A DNA stretch of 64,000 nt, taken from the NCBI GenBank assembly GCA_040755725.1, contig JBFMAI010000008.1, positions 1 through 64,000 on the forward strand. The letters are read 5' to 3'. A program made the translations under genes and the position numbers. Below, one piece after another: positions 48,676 through 57,867 of this stretch (its first letter is position 1; each line of letters starts with the position of its first letter). This stretch comes from JBFMAI01 sp040755725 (GTDB taxonomy: Bacteria; Planctomycetota; Phycisphaerae; UBA1845; Fen-1342). The notes under the pieces are model-generated. The model did no database searches. It worked only from the letters and a program-made list of their open reading frames with translations, and was not told the DNA's origin.

Positions 48676-50457
48676 ATGAGACGAAGACTCGACGCTGCGA
48701 TGCGGGTAGACCTAGGGGTCCTGCTGGCCCTCGTGGTGGTGGGCATCCTGATCGGGGTCGCGGTCGTCCGCCTGCCGTCCGTGGTCGGGGCCTACCTCGA
48801 CGACGGCATCTATCTCGTCACGGGCCGGGCCCTGGCCGCGGGACACGGGTATCGGCACCTGGAGTTGCCCGGCGAGCCGCTCCAGACCAAGTACCCCCCA
48901 CTCTACCCACTGCTGGTGTCCGTTGTGTGGCGCGTGTTTCCGGACTTCCCGGCCAACGTGCCTGCGTTCCAGATACTCAACGTCGCCCTGTGGGCCCTGG
49001 GCTCGTGGCTGGCGTACCGCCTGATGCGGCGGGCCTGGGGCGTCCCCTGGTGGCTGGCGGCCGCCGGCAGCGTCCTGGCCTTCGGCAACGCGATGACGCT
49101 GACCGTCCTGCGCACGCCCTTTTCCGAGCCGCTGTATCTAGTGGTCTCGACGGGGGCACTGCTGTGTGCCGCCGGTCCCGCGACGGAGGCGACCACGCCG
49201 CTGCGCCGCGGCCTCGCCCGAAGCACCCTCGGCGGGTTGCTCGCGGCGGCGTCATACCTCACGCGGTCGGCCGGCTTGGTGGCGATTCCAGCCCTGCTCG
49301 CGGACGCGGTGGTCCGGCGGCGTTGGAAGACGCTGGTGGTGACGGCAGTAATCGCCGCGGCGGGAGCGGGGGGTTGGCAAGTGTGGCGGAGGGCGGCCAC
49401 CGCGACGAACGCGCGCAGCGCCCCGGTTGAGGCCCTGCGCTACGACCTGGACTACAGCGCGTGGCTGCCGGCGGACGCGCGGACGCTGGCCCGCGTGGTC
49501 GGCCACAATGTGGCGGCGCTCGGGCTGTCGGCATTCGAGGAAGTCGTGCAACCGCCGGCCGGCGTGGTTGACCGTCTGCTGCTCAGCGGGCCGCGGGCCG
49601 CACTGCCCGTGTATGTCGGCCTGGGGCTCGTCGCCGCGCTGCTGCTCGTGGGGCTGACGATTACGTTTCGCCGATCGGCCCCGGCCCCGCACCTGTATCT
49701 GGTCGGCTACTCCGGCCTGGTCCTGATGTGGCCCTATCCCCCCACGCGGCTGCTGACGCCGATCCTGCCGTTGGGACTCACGCTCGTTCTGGCCGGGTTG
49801 GCGGAGGTGATCCGGCGGGCAGCCGTGCTCCTCTCGGGGCCGGAGCAGGTCGGCGCGGTGGCAGCGCCAGACGCCCCGGCAGCGTTGCGCCCGGAGTGGC
49901 GGCCGGGAGCCACTGGTGTTGGGGCGGCCTTCCGCGTGGTGGCGGTATGTGCATTGTTGCTGGCGTACGCGCGGGGTCAGCCGCTGCTTCGCCCGGACGA
50001 AGCGCAGCTTCAGGAGCGTCAGGGGCTCGCCGAGGCCGAGCAGCAGCGCGCGGCCCTGGCGACCCTCCTGCGCGAAGCGACCCCCGCTGACGCGATCGTG
50101 AGCGCCCGCTACGGCGGTTACCTGTACCTGTGCACGGGGCGGAAAGCCGTGCCGGTGGTGCCCGGCGACAACCCGATTCCGATGACCTACCCGGCCGACC
50201 GGCCGTGGTGGGGCTGCGGTCGCGTGATTACGCCGCGGATGCTCGACGCGGACCGCCGTTTCGCGGAGGAGCGGCTGGGGGAACACCTGAACGCGACCGG
50301 GGCCACCCACGTGGTTCCGGTGGAGAACCGCGAAACGTACTACTGGCAGGTGTTTGACCGGCTGCGGCAGCGCAATCCGGGCGTGCTGCGGCGGATCGGT
50401 GGCACGGGGCCGTACGAGCTGTATGCGATCGACGGTCCCCTGCGGACGGCCGTGTGA
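48676..50457 (+). CDS. Membrane glycosyltransferase-like protein (GT39/ArnT type)
   Basis: 593 residues. About 10-12 hydrophobic segments; the first luminal loop carries AYLDDGIYLVTGRALAAGHG and TKYPPLYPLL, the arrangement of family 39-like glycosyltransferases in which the Asp pair is near the active site. A soluble C-terminal part (about 440-593) follows. GAGGG sits 5 nt before ATG 48676; an ATG at 48655 is an alternative. Donor and acceptor unknown. The next gene starts 106 nt downstream on the same strand. Confidence 0.78.
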   Translation: MRRRLDAAMRVDLGVLLALVVVGILIGVAVVRLPSVVGAYLDDGIYLVTGRALAAGHGYRHLELPGEPLQTKYPPLYPLLVSVVWRVFPDFPANVPAFQILNVALWALGSWLAYRLMRRAWGVPWWLAAAGSVLAFGNAMTLTVLRTPFSEPLYLVVSTGALLCAAGPATEATTPLRRGLARSTLGGLLAAASYLTRSAGLVAIPALLADAVVRRRWKTLVVTAVIAAAGAGGWQVWRRAATATNARSAPVEALRYDLDYSAWLPADARTLARVVGHNVAALGLSAFEEVVQPPAGVVDRLLLSGPRAALPVYVGLGLVAALLLVGLTITFRRSAPAPHLYLVGYSGLVLMWPYPPTRLLTPILPLGLTLVLAGLAEVIRRAAVLLSGPEQVGAVAAPDAPAALRPEWRPGATGVGAAFRVVAVCALLLAYARGQPLLRPDEAQLQERQGLAEAEQQRAALATLLREATPADAIVSARYGGYLYLCTGRKAVPVVPGDNPIPMTYPADRPWWGCGRVITPRMLDADRRFAEERLGEHLNATGATHVVPVENRETYYWQVFDRLRQRNPGVLRRIGGTGPYELYAIDGPLRTAV

Positions 50458-50563
50458 CGCGCATCGGCGGACCGGGGGTGGTCCCCGGGCGATGCCGAGC
50501 GGCTATACTCCGGTATCGTCCGGCGTCCGTGCGGCGGCCGGGGGAACGCCAGAAAGACTGAAC

Positions 50564-51379
50564 ATGCGATTGCTTATCATCGGCGACATCGTGGGGCGAC
50601 CCGGCAAGCACGCCTGCTCGCAGATCGTGCCGCGCCTGGTCGGAGAACGCGACATCGACTGCGTGATCGCCAACGCCGAGAACGCCGCCGCCGGCAGCGG
50701 CCTGACGCCGGCGATGTTCAGCAAGCTCCGGCACTACGGCATCGACGTGTGTACGATGGGGGACCACGTGTACCGGCGGCGGGAGGTGTTGCCGCTGCTG
50801 ACGTCCTCGGACCGCATCGTCCGTCCGGCGAACCTGCCGCCGGAGGCCACGGGCGGGGAGCTGTCGGTGGTCGCCGCGCGGAATGGGGGGCGCGTGGCGG
50901 TCTTTACGTTGCTGGGGCGGACGTTCATGAACGTGCGGGCCGACTGCCCGTTTCACGCCGCCGACCGGCTACTGTCGAAGCTGGATTCCGACGTCAAGAC
51001 GATCGTGGTGGATATGCACGCCGAGACAACCAGCGAGAAGGTGGCGATGGGCTGGTATCTCGACGGGCGGGTGAGCGCCGTGGTCGGCACGCACACGCAC
51101 GTGCAGACGGCCGATGAGCGTGTCCTGCCGCGCGGCACGGCCTACATCACCGACATCGGCATGACCGGGCCCTACGATTCCGTGCTGGGTCGTGACAGGG
51201 ACGCGGTGGTGAAGTCGCTCGTCACCGGCGTGCCGCATCCGTACACGGTCGCGTCGGACGACACGCGGCTGTGCGGGGTGATCGTCGAGGTGGATGACCA
51301 GACGGGGCAGGCCCGGTGGATCGAACGTGTCAACGTCCCCGATCCGCAGCCGGTGCCGCCCGGCGAAGGGGAGGAGTAG
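50564..51379 (+). CDS. YmdB-family metallophosphoesterase
   Basis: 271 residues. Calcineurin-like fold of the TIGR00282/YmdB group: LLIIGDIVGRPG (Asp8), NAENAA, MGDHVYRRRE where relatives usually have GNH, VDMHAETTSEK and VGTHTHVQTAD. YmdB of Bacillus hydrolyses 2',3'-cyclic nucleotides and affects biofilm choices; that role here is inference. The Asp in place of the metal-ligand Asn is worth noting but may be normal in this clade. Start ATG 50564; Shine-Dalgarno weak. Confidence 0.88.
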   Translation: MRLLIIGDIVGRPGKHACSQIVPRLVGERDIDCVIANAENAAAGSGLTPAMFSKLRHYGIDVCTMGDHVYRRREVLPLLTSSDRIVRPANLPPEATGGELSVVAARNGGRVAVFTLLGRTFMNVRADCPFHAADRLLSKLDSDVKTIVVDMHAETTSEKVAMGWYLDGRVSAVVGTHTHVQTADERVLPRGTAYITDIGMTGPYDSVLGRDRDAVVKSLVTGVPHPYTVASDDTRLCGVIVEVDDQTGQARWIERVNVPDPQPVPPGEGEE

Positions 51380-51490
51380 CGGCTGCGGATCGCATCGTGA
51401 TCCCCTCCGCCAGGGAAGGAGCGCGGGAGGGGCGACATCGTCACGCCGGACAGGGTCCGGCTTGGCGCAGGCCCACAACAAGCAGGGCCT

Positions 51491-53194
51491 TCACTCCCTG
51501 CGTCGCACCCGGTGAATCTGGAGTAGGTCGCGAACATTGTCGCGGAGGCCCGTGAAGCGCGGGTTCAGCAGGTAGTTGCCCCGCCGATGAAAGACGGGAA
51601 TGATCGGCAGCTCCTCTTCGCACAGTATTCGTTCGGCGGCAGCCAGCAGCGCGTAGCGGCGGGCGTCGTCGGCCTCGCCGGCGGCCTCGCCGACCAGCCG
51701 GTCGTACTCGGCGTGGGTCCAACCCGTGCGATTGTGGCCGCTGACGCTGACAAAAAGCCCCAGGAACGCGTCCGGGTCGAGGTAGTCGCCGAACCAATCG
51801 CTGCGGGCCACGTCGTAGTCGAGGTCCCGGATGCGGCTGCTGAGGACCTTCGGTTCCTGCGGGCGCAGCTCGACCCGCAGACCGAGCGTGGACTCCCACA
51901 TCGCCTGCACCGCCTCCGCCAGCGCCCGCTGCTCCGGGTCGGGCGGGAACGTGATCTCGATCGGTCGGGGTTCGGACCGGGTGCCAAAGCCGCTGCGGCG
52001 CAGGTACTCGCGGGCCAGCTCCGCGCGCTGCGCGGGCGACAACGCGGCCCCCAAACCGCTCGGCGGCTCGTAGCGGACGACCGTGTCGCCCGGTCCCGAC
52101 CGGGTCATCCGCGCCAACGCCGGGCGCGGTACGAGCGTCCAGGCCGGCGGCTCCCCCAACCGCAGCACATGTTTGCACAACGCCGCGCGATCAATCGCCA
52201 ACGACAACGCCTTGCGCAACTCGGGGTTGTCCAACGGCGGCCGGCGGCAGTTGACGCGGTAGAAGAACGTCGCGAAGCGGTCGCCGGTGTAGAAATCTTG
52301 TCGCCGCCCCGCCGCCTGCTCGGCCTGCAACACCTCGGCGACGGGGGCCTCGAGCCAACGCACGAGGTCGGCCCGACCCGTCTCGTAGGCGATCAGCGCC
52401 GCGCCGGGGTCCGTCGTGATCCACGCTTCGATGGTGTGCACGTCGAGGGTGGCGGCGTCCCAGTAGTGCGGATTGCGTTCGAGCCCGATCGAGCGCTTGA
52501 ACTCCCAGCGCGTGAGGCGGAACGGCCCGTTGCCGACGAGGTGGGCCGGCCGCGTCCACAGGTGCTGCGTGGACCGCAGCACGCGGCCGTCGCGATAGGC
52601 CCAGCGTTCGAGCGTGGGACGGTGGACCGGGGCGAGCGTGATGAACGAGGTCAACTCCAGGAAGTAGGGACACGGGCCGCTCAGTTCGACGCGCAACGTC
52701 CGCTCGCCGTCGGCCAACACGGCCACGGCCCCGGCCGGGACATCGTCCGCGTCGTCCGCATTCCGTCGCGAGTTGTAGTAGTCGCGTGCCCCGCGCACCG
52801 CGAACAGCAGGTTGGCGTACGGCGCCTCACTCCGCGGGTCCAGGACCCGCAGCCAGGCGAAGCGGAAATCCTCCGCCGTCACCGGCTCGCCCGTGGACCA
52901 GCGTGCTGTCGGCCGCAGATGGAACACATACACGCGCCCGTCCGGGCCGACGTCCCACCGCTCGGCCACCGCGGGCTCCGGCGCAAACGTCTCGTCATTG
53001 AGCCGCGTGAGCCCCTCAAACAGTGTGGCGGCGAGCTGAATCTCCGGCAACCAGCTCACCCGGTGAGGATCGAGCGTGCGCGGCTCGCCGCTGGTCAGGA
53101 CAAAGTCCGCCCGCGGCGCGCGCTGGACAAACCCGAGCCCGGCGAGCAGGGCCAGGGCGGGAACCAGCAACGAGGCCAGCAACACGCGCGGCAT
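51491..53194 (-). CDS. ABC transporter oligopeptide-binding protein (SBP family 5)
   Basis: 567 residues. N-terminal hydrophobic signal (VLLASLLVPALALLAGLGF), then the DppA/OppA fold: EPRTLDPHRVSWLPEIQLA, LFEGLTRLNDETFAPEPAVA, WSTGEPVTAEDFRFAWLRVL, and the C-terminal lobe WESTLGLRVELRPQE. No lipobox cysteine is evident. It binds peptides or related solutes in the periplasm. GGAGG is 4 nt before the ATG. No permease or ATPase genes are adjacent, so it is an orphan binding protein. Confidence 0.9.
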   Translation of the reverse strand: MPRVLLASLLVPALALLAGLGFVQRAPRADFVLTSGEPRTLDPHRVSWLPEIQLAATLFEGLTRLNDETFAPEPAVAERWDVGPDGRVYVFHLRPTARWSTGEPVTAEDFRFAWLRVLDPRSEAPYANLLFAVRGARDYYNSRRNADDADDVPAGAVAVLADGERTLRVELSGPCPYFLELTSFITLAPVHRPTLERWAYRDGRVLRSTQHLWTRPAHLVGNGPFRLTRWEFKRSIGLERNPHYWDAATLDVHTIEAWITTDPGAALIAYETGRADLVRWLEAPVAEVLQAEQAAGRRQDFYTGDRFATFFYRVNCRRPPLDNPELRKALSLAIDRAALCKHVLRLGEPPAWTLVPRPALARMTRSGPGDTVVRYEPPSGLGAALSPAQRAELAREYLRRSGFGTRSEPRPIEITFPPDPEQRALAEAVQAMWESTLGLRVELRPQEPKVLSSRIRDLDYDVARSDWFGDYLDPDAFLGLFVSVSGHNRTGWTHAEYDRLVGEAAGEADDARRYALLAAAERILCEEELPIIPVFHRRGNYLLNPRFTGLRDNVRDLLQIHRVRRRE

Positions 53195-53349
53195 GACGCC
53201 TCCGACCGGTCGCGGCCCGCGGCCGCGCGGCGTCATTGTCGCGTGCCGACGAGCAGCAGGAAACACCGCGCGCCGCCACGCCGGGGCGCGGCTTGACACC
53301 CGCGCAGGCGACGGCTAGGTTCGCCCGCGGTGCGCCGGCAGGAGTGACG

Positions 53350-53745
53350 ATGGAAGTCCGGATGGACTTGGCCCAGATTCGCATCTCCGAATCGCACGAT
53401 TCGCAAGTGATCGTGCTGCGGGAGCGGAACGGGTCGCGCCTGCTGCAAATCGTCATCGGCCTCACCGAGGCACTGGCGATTGACCGGCGGGTCAAGGGCG
53501 TCCAGTTGCCGCGCCCCCTGACGCACAACCTGCTGGCTAACGTCATCGAGGCCCTCGGCGGCGAACTCGAGAAGATCGTCATCAACGACCTCCAGGAACA
53601 CACGTTCTACGCCAAACTCGTCATCCGTCACCACGGCGAGCTCGTCGAGGTGGACAGCCGGCCGTCGGACGCGATCGCCCTCGGCGTAGCCCATCAGGTG
53701 CCGCTGTACGTCGAGGACCACGTCCTGAAGGAAGCCGCGTCGTAA
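53350..53745 (+). CDS. Bifunctional nuclease family protein (DUF151)
   Basis: 131 residues covering the whole BFN/DUF151 domain: VIVLRERNGSRLLQIVIGL, EALAIDRRVKG, RPLTHNLLANVIEALGGEL, and VDSRPSDAIALGV near the end. Plant relatives show RNase and DNase activity; the bacterial role is not settled. AGGAG lies 5 nt before the ATG. The following lipoprotein gene starts 6 nt after the stop, so they may be co-transcribed. Confidence 0.92.
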   Translation: MEVRMDLAQIRISESHDSQVIVLRERNGSRLLQIVIGLTEALAIDRRVKGVQLPRPLTHNLLANVIEALGGELEKIVINDLQEHTFYAKLVIRHHGELVEVDSRPSDAIALGVAHQVPLYVEDHVLKEAAS

Positions 53746-53751
53746 GCCGCG

Positions 53752-54627
53752 ATGCGCATGAACCACTCAGCCGCGGTAATCGGGGTGGGTCTGTGGGGGT
53801 TGCTCCTGGCCGGGCTCCCCGGTTGCACCTGGATGTCGTACATCGGCACCGACGAGAGCGGGAGCGAGCTGGGACGCACGTACTTCGTCGGCGGGGCCGG
53901 GCCCATCGGTCATGTGGTCGGCACGATGGACGTGCCGCGCGGCCTGCGCCAGGGGCACTATCGCGGCTCCATCGAGGTGTTCGCCTGGCAGAGCGTCGTC
54001 GGCGGCACCCTCCGTGACCAGATGGACCGGGCGCGTAACGAGGACCAGGCCCGCCGGCTCGCCCAACGCATCCAGGACTACCTCACCGAGTTTCCCGGCC
54101 GGCGCGTCAACCTTGTGGCGCTCTCGGCCGGCACGGGCGTCGTGGCCTGGGCTCTCGAGGCGCTGCCGCCGGAGTGCCGCGTCGGGACCGTGGTGTTTCT
54201 TGGCAGCAGCTTGTCGCGGCCGTACGACCTCACGCCGGCCCTCGAACGGCTCGACGGCCGGCTGTATTGCTTCTACTCGTCGCGCGACCCGATTCTGCGC
54301 TATGGCGTGCCCGTCACGGGCCCGGTCGATCGCGAGTCCGGTCAGGTCGACGCGGCGGGGCTGTACGGGTTCCTGCTGCCGCCTCGGGCGGGCGACTACA
54401 CGCGGAACCTGTATCGGCAGCGGCTGCGGAACCGTCCGTACAAGTCGGCCTACGCGCATTACGGGTATCACGGGCTGCACACCGACAGCACGTCGCCGCG
54501 GTTCATCGCCAAAGTGGTGGTCCCGCTGCTCAACGAGCCGCTGTCGCCGCCGCCGCCCGTGGCCCACCGGCCGGCCCCGCCCGACCCGAGTTCCCCGCGG
54601 CTTGCCCGTCCCTCCGGCACCCCGTAA
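53752..54627 (+). CDS. Lipoprotein with alpha/beta-hydrolase-like core
   Basis: 291 residues. Signal with lipobox GLLLAGLPGC (Cys about 25). Core: VNLVALSAGTGVVAWAL, where Ser lies in a degenerate nucleophile elbow (ALSAG), YCFYSSRDPILRYG (candidate acid) and GYHGLHTDS (candidate His). This order fits a serine hydrolase anchored in the envelope, but the GxSxG motif is incomplete, so activity is uncertain. The last 30 residues are Pro-rich. A second ATG at 53758 is possible. Confidence 0.68.
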   Translation: MRMNHSAAVIGVGLWGLLLAGLPGCTWMSYIGTDESGSELGRTYFVGGAGPIGHVVGTMDVPRGLRQGHYRGSIEVFAWQSVVGGTLRDQMDRARNEDQARRLAQRIQDYLTEFPGRRVNLVALSAGTGVVAWALEALPPECRVGTVVFLGSSLSRPYDLTPALERLDGRLYCFYSSRDPILRYGVPVTGPVDRESGQVDAAGLYGFLLPPRAGDYTRNLYRQRLRNRPYKSAYAHYGYHGLHTDSTSPRFIAKVVVPLLNEPLSPPPPVAHRPAPPDPSSPRLARPSGTP

Positions 54628-54818
54628 CGACGACGACCCCCGGTGGCGAACGCCGTGGGCGTCCGACCTGCCACCCGTTTAGAGACGCCCGCCGCCCCTG
54701 GAGCCATCAGCGCTGAAGCCGGTAGCGCCGGACCTCCGAGTCCGGCGTTCTCGCGGCCGCCAGTGCGCTGGCGTTGGGTTCGTGGGACCAGCGCTACAGC
54801 TTCTCAAGGGGCTGTTAA

Positions 54819-54908
54819 CGGAGAGGGCGGGATTCGAACCCGCGGTGCAGGTTTACCCCGCACGACGGTTTAGCAAACCGTTACCTTCAGCCACTCGGTC
54901 ACCTCTCC
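54819..54908 (-). tRNA. tRNA-Ser (GCT)
   Basis: 90 nt with a long class II variable arm. Acceptor GGAGAGG/CCTCTCC, discriminator G, anticodon stem ACGGT/ACCGT with loop TTGCTAA giving GCT, and T arm GCGGG-TTCGAAT-CCCGC. CCA is not encoded. A short element with TAGCGCCGGACCTCCGAGTC (about 54725-54745) lies downstream of it and is related to repeats near 27440 and 32680. Confidence 0.95.
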
Positions 54909-55291
54909 CAGTTGTCGCGGACCACGTTTTCGGGCCGTCCGCCCCGTCCTTTCTGCCAACGGCGCGCCCGGATGGCCAGGGCCGCTAGGAAAACCGCGAT
55001 AACCACGCGCGTCTTCATCGTCCGGACCGGGCCCCGGGGACCCTCAACCGCTTGACTGCGCCGGGGGCAGACCGGCACACGGCTCGCACTGCACGAGTAA
55101 CCACGCTATCTCGCCGCGGTCCAACGGTCAAGGATGTTCCCGGCAGCCCGCGGTCCTCAGCGTCCCGAAACTACACTTGGTTCGGAACCCCCACCGCGGT
55201 AGGATGCAGGTGTGTAGCGCCAACCGCCGTCGGCGGGCCGGCGGTAGCCTGGCTGGGATGTTAGGAAGTCCACACCGAAAGGAGCACCTCC
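54909..55291. other. Divergent spacer before the M1 peptidase gene
   Basis: 383 nt. The right end has AAAGGAG 7 nt before the peptidase ATG. No other gene is supported; promoters for tRNA-Ser and the peptidase should lie here but are not clear. Confidence 0.45.
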
Positions 55292-57658
55292 ATGTCACTG
55301 CTGTCTCCGCGTTTCGGGGCCATGTTGCGCCTAGGGGTCGGCGTGTTCTTGACGCTCGCGTTGATCGGGCCCGCCATTGCTCAGGATGAGGATATCCCCG
55401 CCGGCCCGCCGGACTTCGAGGCGGGCAAGGCGCGGGCGTTCGCCGCGCGGATCGTACCGCCGGAGGTGGTGGAGCAGGAACGCGAGATCTACTGCCAGAT
55501 GCTACTCGAGGGCACGCGCGAGGCGCTGACCGACACGGACGTGCGGCACTGCGACCTTACGATCGAGATCAAGCCCGGGCAGAACCCGAACCTGATCGGC
55601 ACGAACATCTTCACGATCGAGAGCACGACGGCGGCGCTGACCACCTTCACGTTCCGGCTGGCCAACTCGTACACGATCACCGCCGCGCTGATCAACGGCA
55701 ACACCCCGGTCACGGTCAGTACGCAGGGTACTACGACACGGATCGCGACGCTGGACCGGCCCTACGGCGTGGGCGAGGTGTTCACGCTGAGCATCTCGTA
55801 CCAGGGGCTGGCGTCATCGGCCGGGAGCTTCGGGTCGATCGAGTTCACGACGCACGGTTCGTCAACCCTGGTGTACACGCTGAGTGAGCCGTACTACGCC
55901 TACACCTGGTGGCCGGCGAAGGACGGGGACGTGGGGCAGGCCGGCGACAACGGTGACAAATTCACGCAGGACCTGACCGTCATCTCCCCGACGGGGTACG
56001 TGGCCGCGTCGAACGGCGTGCTGGTGGAGAGCGGGAACCTCTCGGGCAACCGCGTGTTCCACCACTGGCACACCGATTATCCGCTCCCGACCTACCTGAC
56101 CTGCTTCGCCTCGACCAACTACGTGACCTGGTCGCAGCCGTACACGCCCCTGGCCGGCGGGACGATGCCGGTGTGGTTCTACATCTATCCCGAGGACAAC
56201 ACGAGCGGCAACCGCGCGGCGTGGGAGAAGTCCGTGCAGATGATCACGGTGCTGCGCGACCTCTTCGGCGAGTACCCGTTCGTCAACGAGAAGTATGGGA
56301 TCTACGAGTGCGAGTTCGGGGGTGGGATGGAGCACCAGACCTTCACGGCCCAGGGCACGTTCAGCGAGAGCGTCACGGTCCACGAGCTGGGGCACCAGTG
56401 GTGGGGAGACCTGATCACGTGCAAGACCTGGAACCATATCTGGCTGAACGAGGGCTTCGCCTCTTACGTCGAGGCGCTGTGGGCGCAATACAAGCCGGGC
56501 GGCAGCTTCAGCGCCATGAAGACCGTGATGAACAACTTCAAGTACACCGGCGCCGGCACCGTCTACGTGCAGAACAACGAGCTGAACAACGTCAACGCGA
56601 TCTTCGATACGAACACGAGCTATCACAAGGCGGCGTGGGTGCTGCACATGCTGCGGCACGTGCTCGGGGATGCGGAGTTCTTCCAGGCCCTCGCGGACTA
56701 CCGGGCCGCCTACGCGTTCCAGGCCACCACCACCGAGGATTTCCAGGCCATCTGCGAGGCGCGGTACGGTGGCAGCCTGGGCTGGTTCTTCCAGGAATGG
56801 ATCTATGGCGAACGGGCCCCGTCCTATGCCTACGGCTGGCAGAATGCCACGGTCGGCGGACGCAATCACCTGCTCCTGTACATCGACCAGACGCAATCGA
56901 CCTCGTACCAGCGCTTCAAGATGCCCCTGGACGTGGTCGTGAACGGGGCGGTCTACTCGGTGATGAACGACGCCGACCCCGAATGGTACGTCGTGCCGTT
57001 GCCGGCGGCGGCGACCACCGTACAGTTGGACCCGGACGCGTGGGTGCTCACGGGCACCAAGACCACCACGTCCTATGTGGCCGGACCGCCGAAGATCGTC
57101 GCGGCGACGCCGGCCCCGGGGCAGGTCTTCACGAACGGCGCTTCGACCGACCGCGTGGCCGTGACCTTCCACACGAACGTGAGCACAGCGGCAGGACACT
57201 ACACGCTGGTCGGGGCGACGCACGGGGCCATTCCGGTCACCTTCGACTACAACAGCAGTACGTTTGTGGCGACGCTGACGGCCGCGACAAACCTGCCGAC
57301 CGACGTGTATACCGTGACGGTGGCCGACACGCTGACCGCCGTCAATTCCGGCAAGCGCCTCGACGGCGAGATCGCAGACCCGCGTGATCCGAACGCGCTG
57401 CCCTCGGGGGATGGGCAGGAGGGCGGTTCCGCGACGTTCGTGTTCGAGGTGCGCAGCGCGAACCGGCCGGGCGACCTGAACTGCGACGGAAACGTGGACT
57501 TTGGCGACATCAACCCGTTCGTGCTGGCGTTGACGAATCCCGCCGGCTATGTCGCCGCGTTCCCGAACTGCGACATTCTGAACGGCGACATCAACGGCGA
57601 CAGCCACGTCGATTTCGGCGACATCAACCCCTTTGTGCGGCTGCTGACGGGCCCGTAG
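55292..57658 (+). CDS. Secreted M1-family metallopeptidase with dockerin-like tail
   Basis: 788 residues. A signal peptide ends near AIAQDED. The N-terminal beta domain precedes a gluzincin core: GGGMEHQTF (the exopeptidase GxMEN-type loop) and the zinc site His364-Glu-Leu-Gly-His368 with Glu387 in NEGFASY (HExxH-x18-E). A beta domain (about 600-720) comes next, then two dockerin-like Ca2+ loops, DLNCDGNVDFGDINPF and DINGDSHVDFGDINPF (about 728-788). Planctomycetes often carry such repeats on secreted proteins, presumably for anchoring; a cohesin partner was not seen. Aminopeptidase activity is expected. Confidence 0.93.
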   Translation: MSLLSPRFGAMLRLGVGVFLTLALIGPAIAQDEDIPAGPPDFEAGKARAFAARIVPPEVVEQEREIYCQMLLEGTREALTDTDVRHCDLTIEIKPGQNPNLIGTNIFTIESTTAALTTFTFRLANSYTITAALINGNTPVTVSTQGTTTRIATLDRPYGVGEVFTLSISYQGLASSAGSFGSIEFTTHGSSTLVYTLSEPYYAYTWWPAKDGDVGQAGDNGDKFTQDLTVISPTGYVAASNGVLVESGNLSGNRVFHHWHTDYPLPTYLTCFASTNYVTWSQPYTPLAGGTMPVWFYIYPEDNTSGNRAAWEKSVQMITVLRDLFGEYPFVNEKYGIYECEFGGGMEHQTFTAQGTFSESVTVHELGHQWWGDLITCKTWNHIWLNEGFASYVEALWAQYKPGGSFSAMKTVMNNFKYTGAGTVYVQNNELNNVNAIFDTNTSYHKAAWVLHMLRHVLGDAEFFQALADYRAAYAFQATTTEDFQAICEARYGGSLGWFFQEWIYGERAPSYAYGWQNATVGGRNHLLLYIDQTQSTSYQRFKMPLDVVVNGAVYSVMNDADPEWYVVPLPAAATTVQLDPDAWVLTGTKTTTSYVAGPPKIVAATPAPGQVFTNGASTDRVAVTFHTNVSTAAGHYTLVGATHGAIPVTFDYNSSTFVATLTAATNLPTDVYTVTVADTLTAVNSGKRLDGEIADPRDPNALPSGDGQEGGSATFVFEVRSANRPGDLNCDGNVDFGDINPFVLALTNPAGYVAAFPNCDILNGDINGDSHVDFGDINPFVRLLTGP

Positions 57659-57867
57659 CGGCCATTCGCCGCGCCGCCGACGCGCCCCGGTCATGGGCCG
57701 GGCCGCATGACCCGGTGGGCGTCCTGTCCGTCGCGACCTTCGTGTCACGCCCGACGGCGGGCTTGAGCGCGATGCTCGCTTCGCGCCGCGCGCGTCCTGC
57801 CGCGGCGGCTGCGCCCGAGTACACTATCGGGTCGCCCTGTCACGATGCGGCGGGGCGCGGAGCGAAC

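Noticed and set aside
54899..55018. A 39-codon leftward frame with a hydrophobic start (MKTRVVIAVFLAALAI), ending inside tRNA-Ser
   Set aside because: It overlaps the tRNA's 5' end, has no good Shine-Dalgarno, and nothing supports translation.
55862..57748. A 628-codon leftward open frame over the M1 peptidase
   Set aside because: Antisense to an HExxH peptidase with signal peptide and dockerin; composition is of the shadow type.
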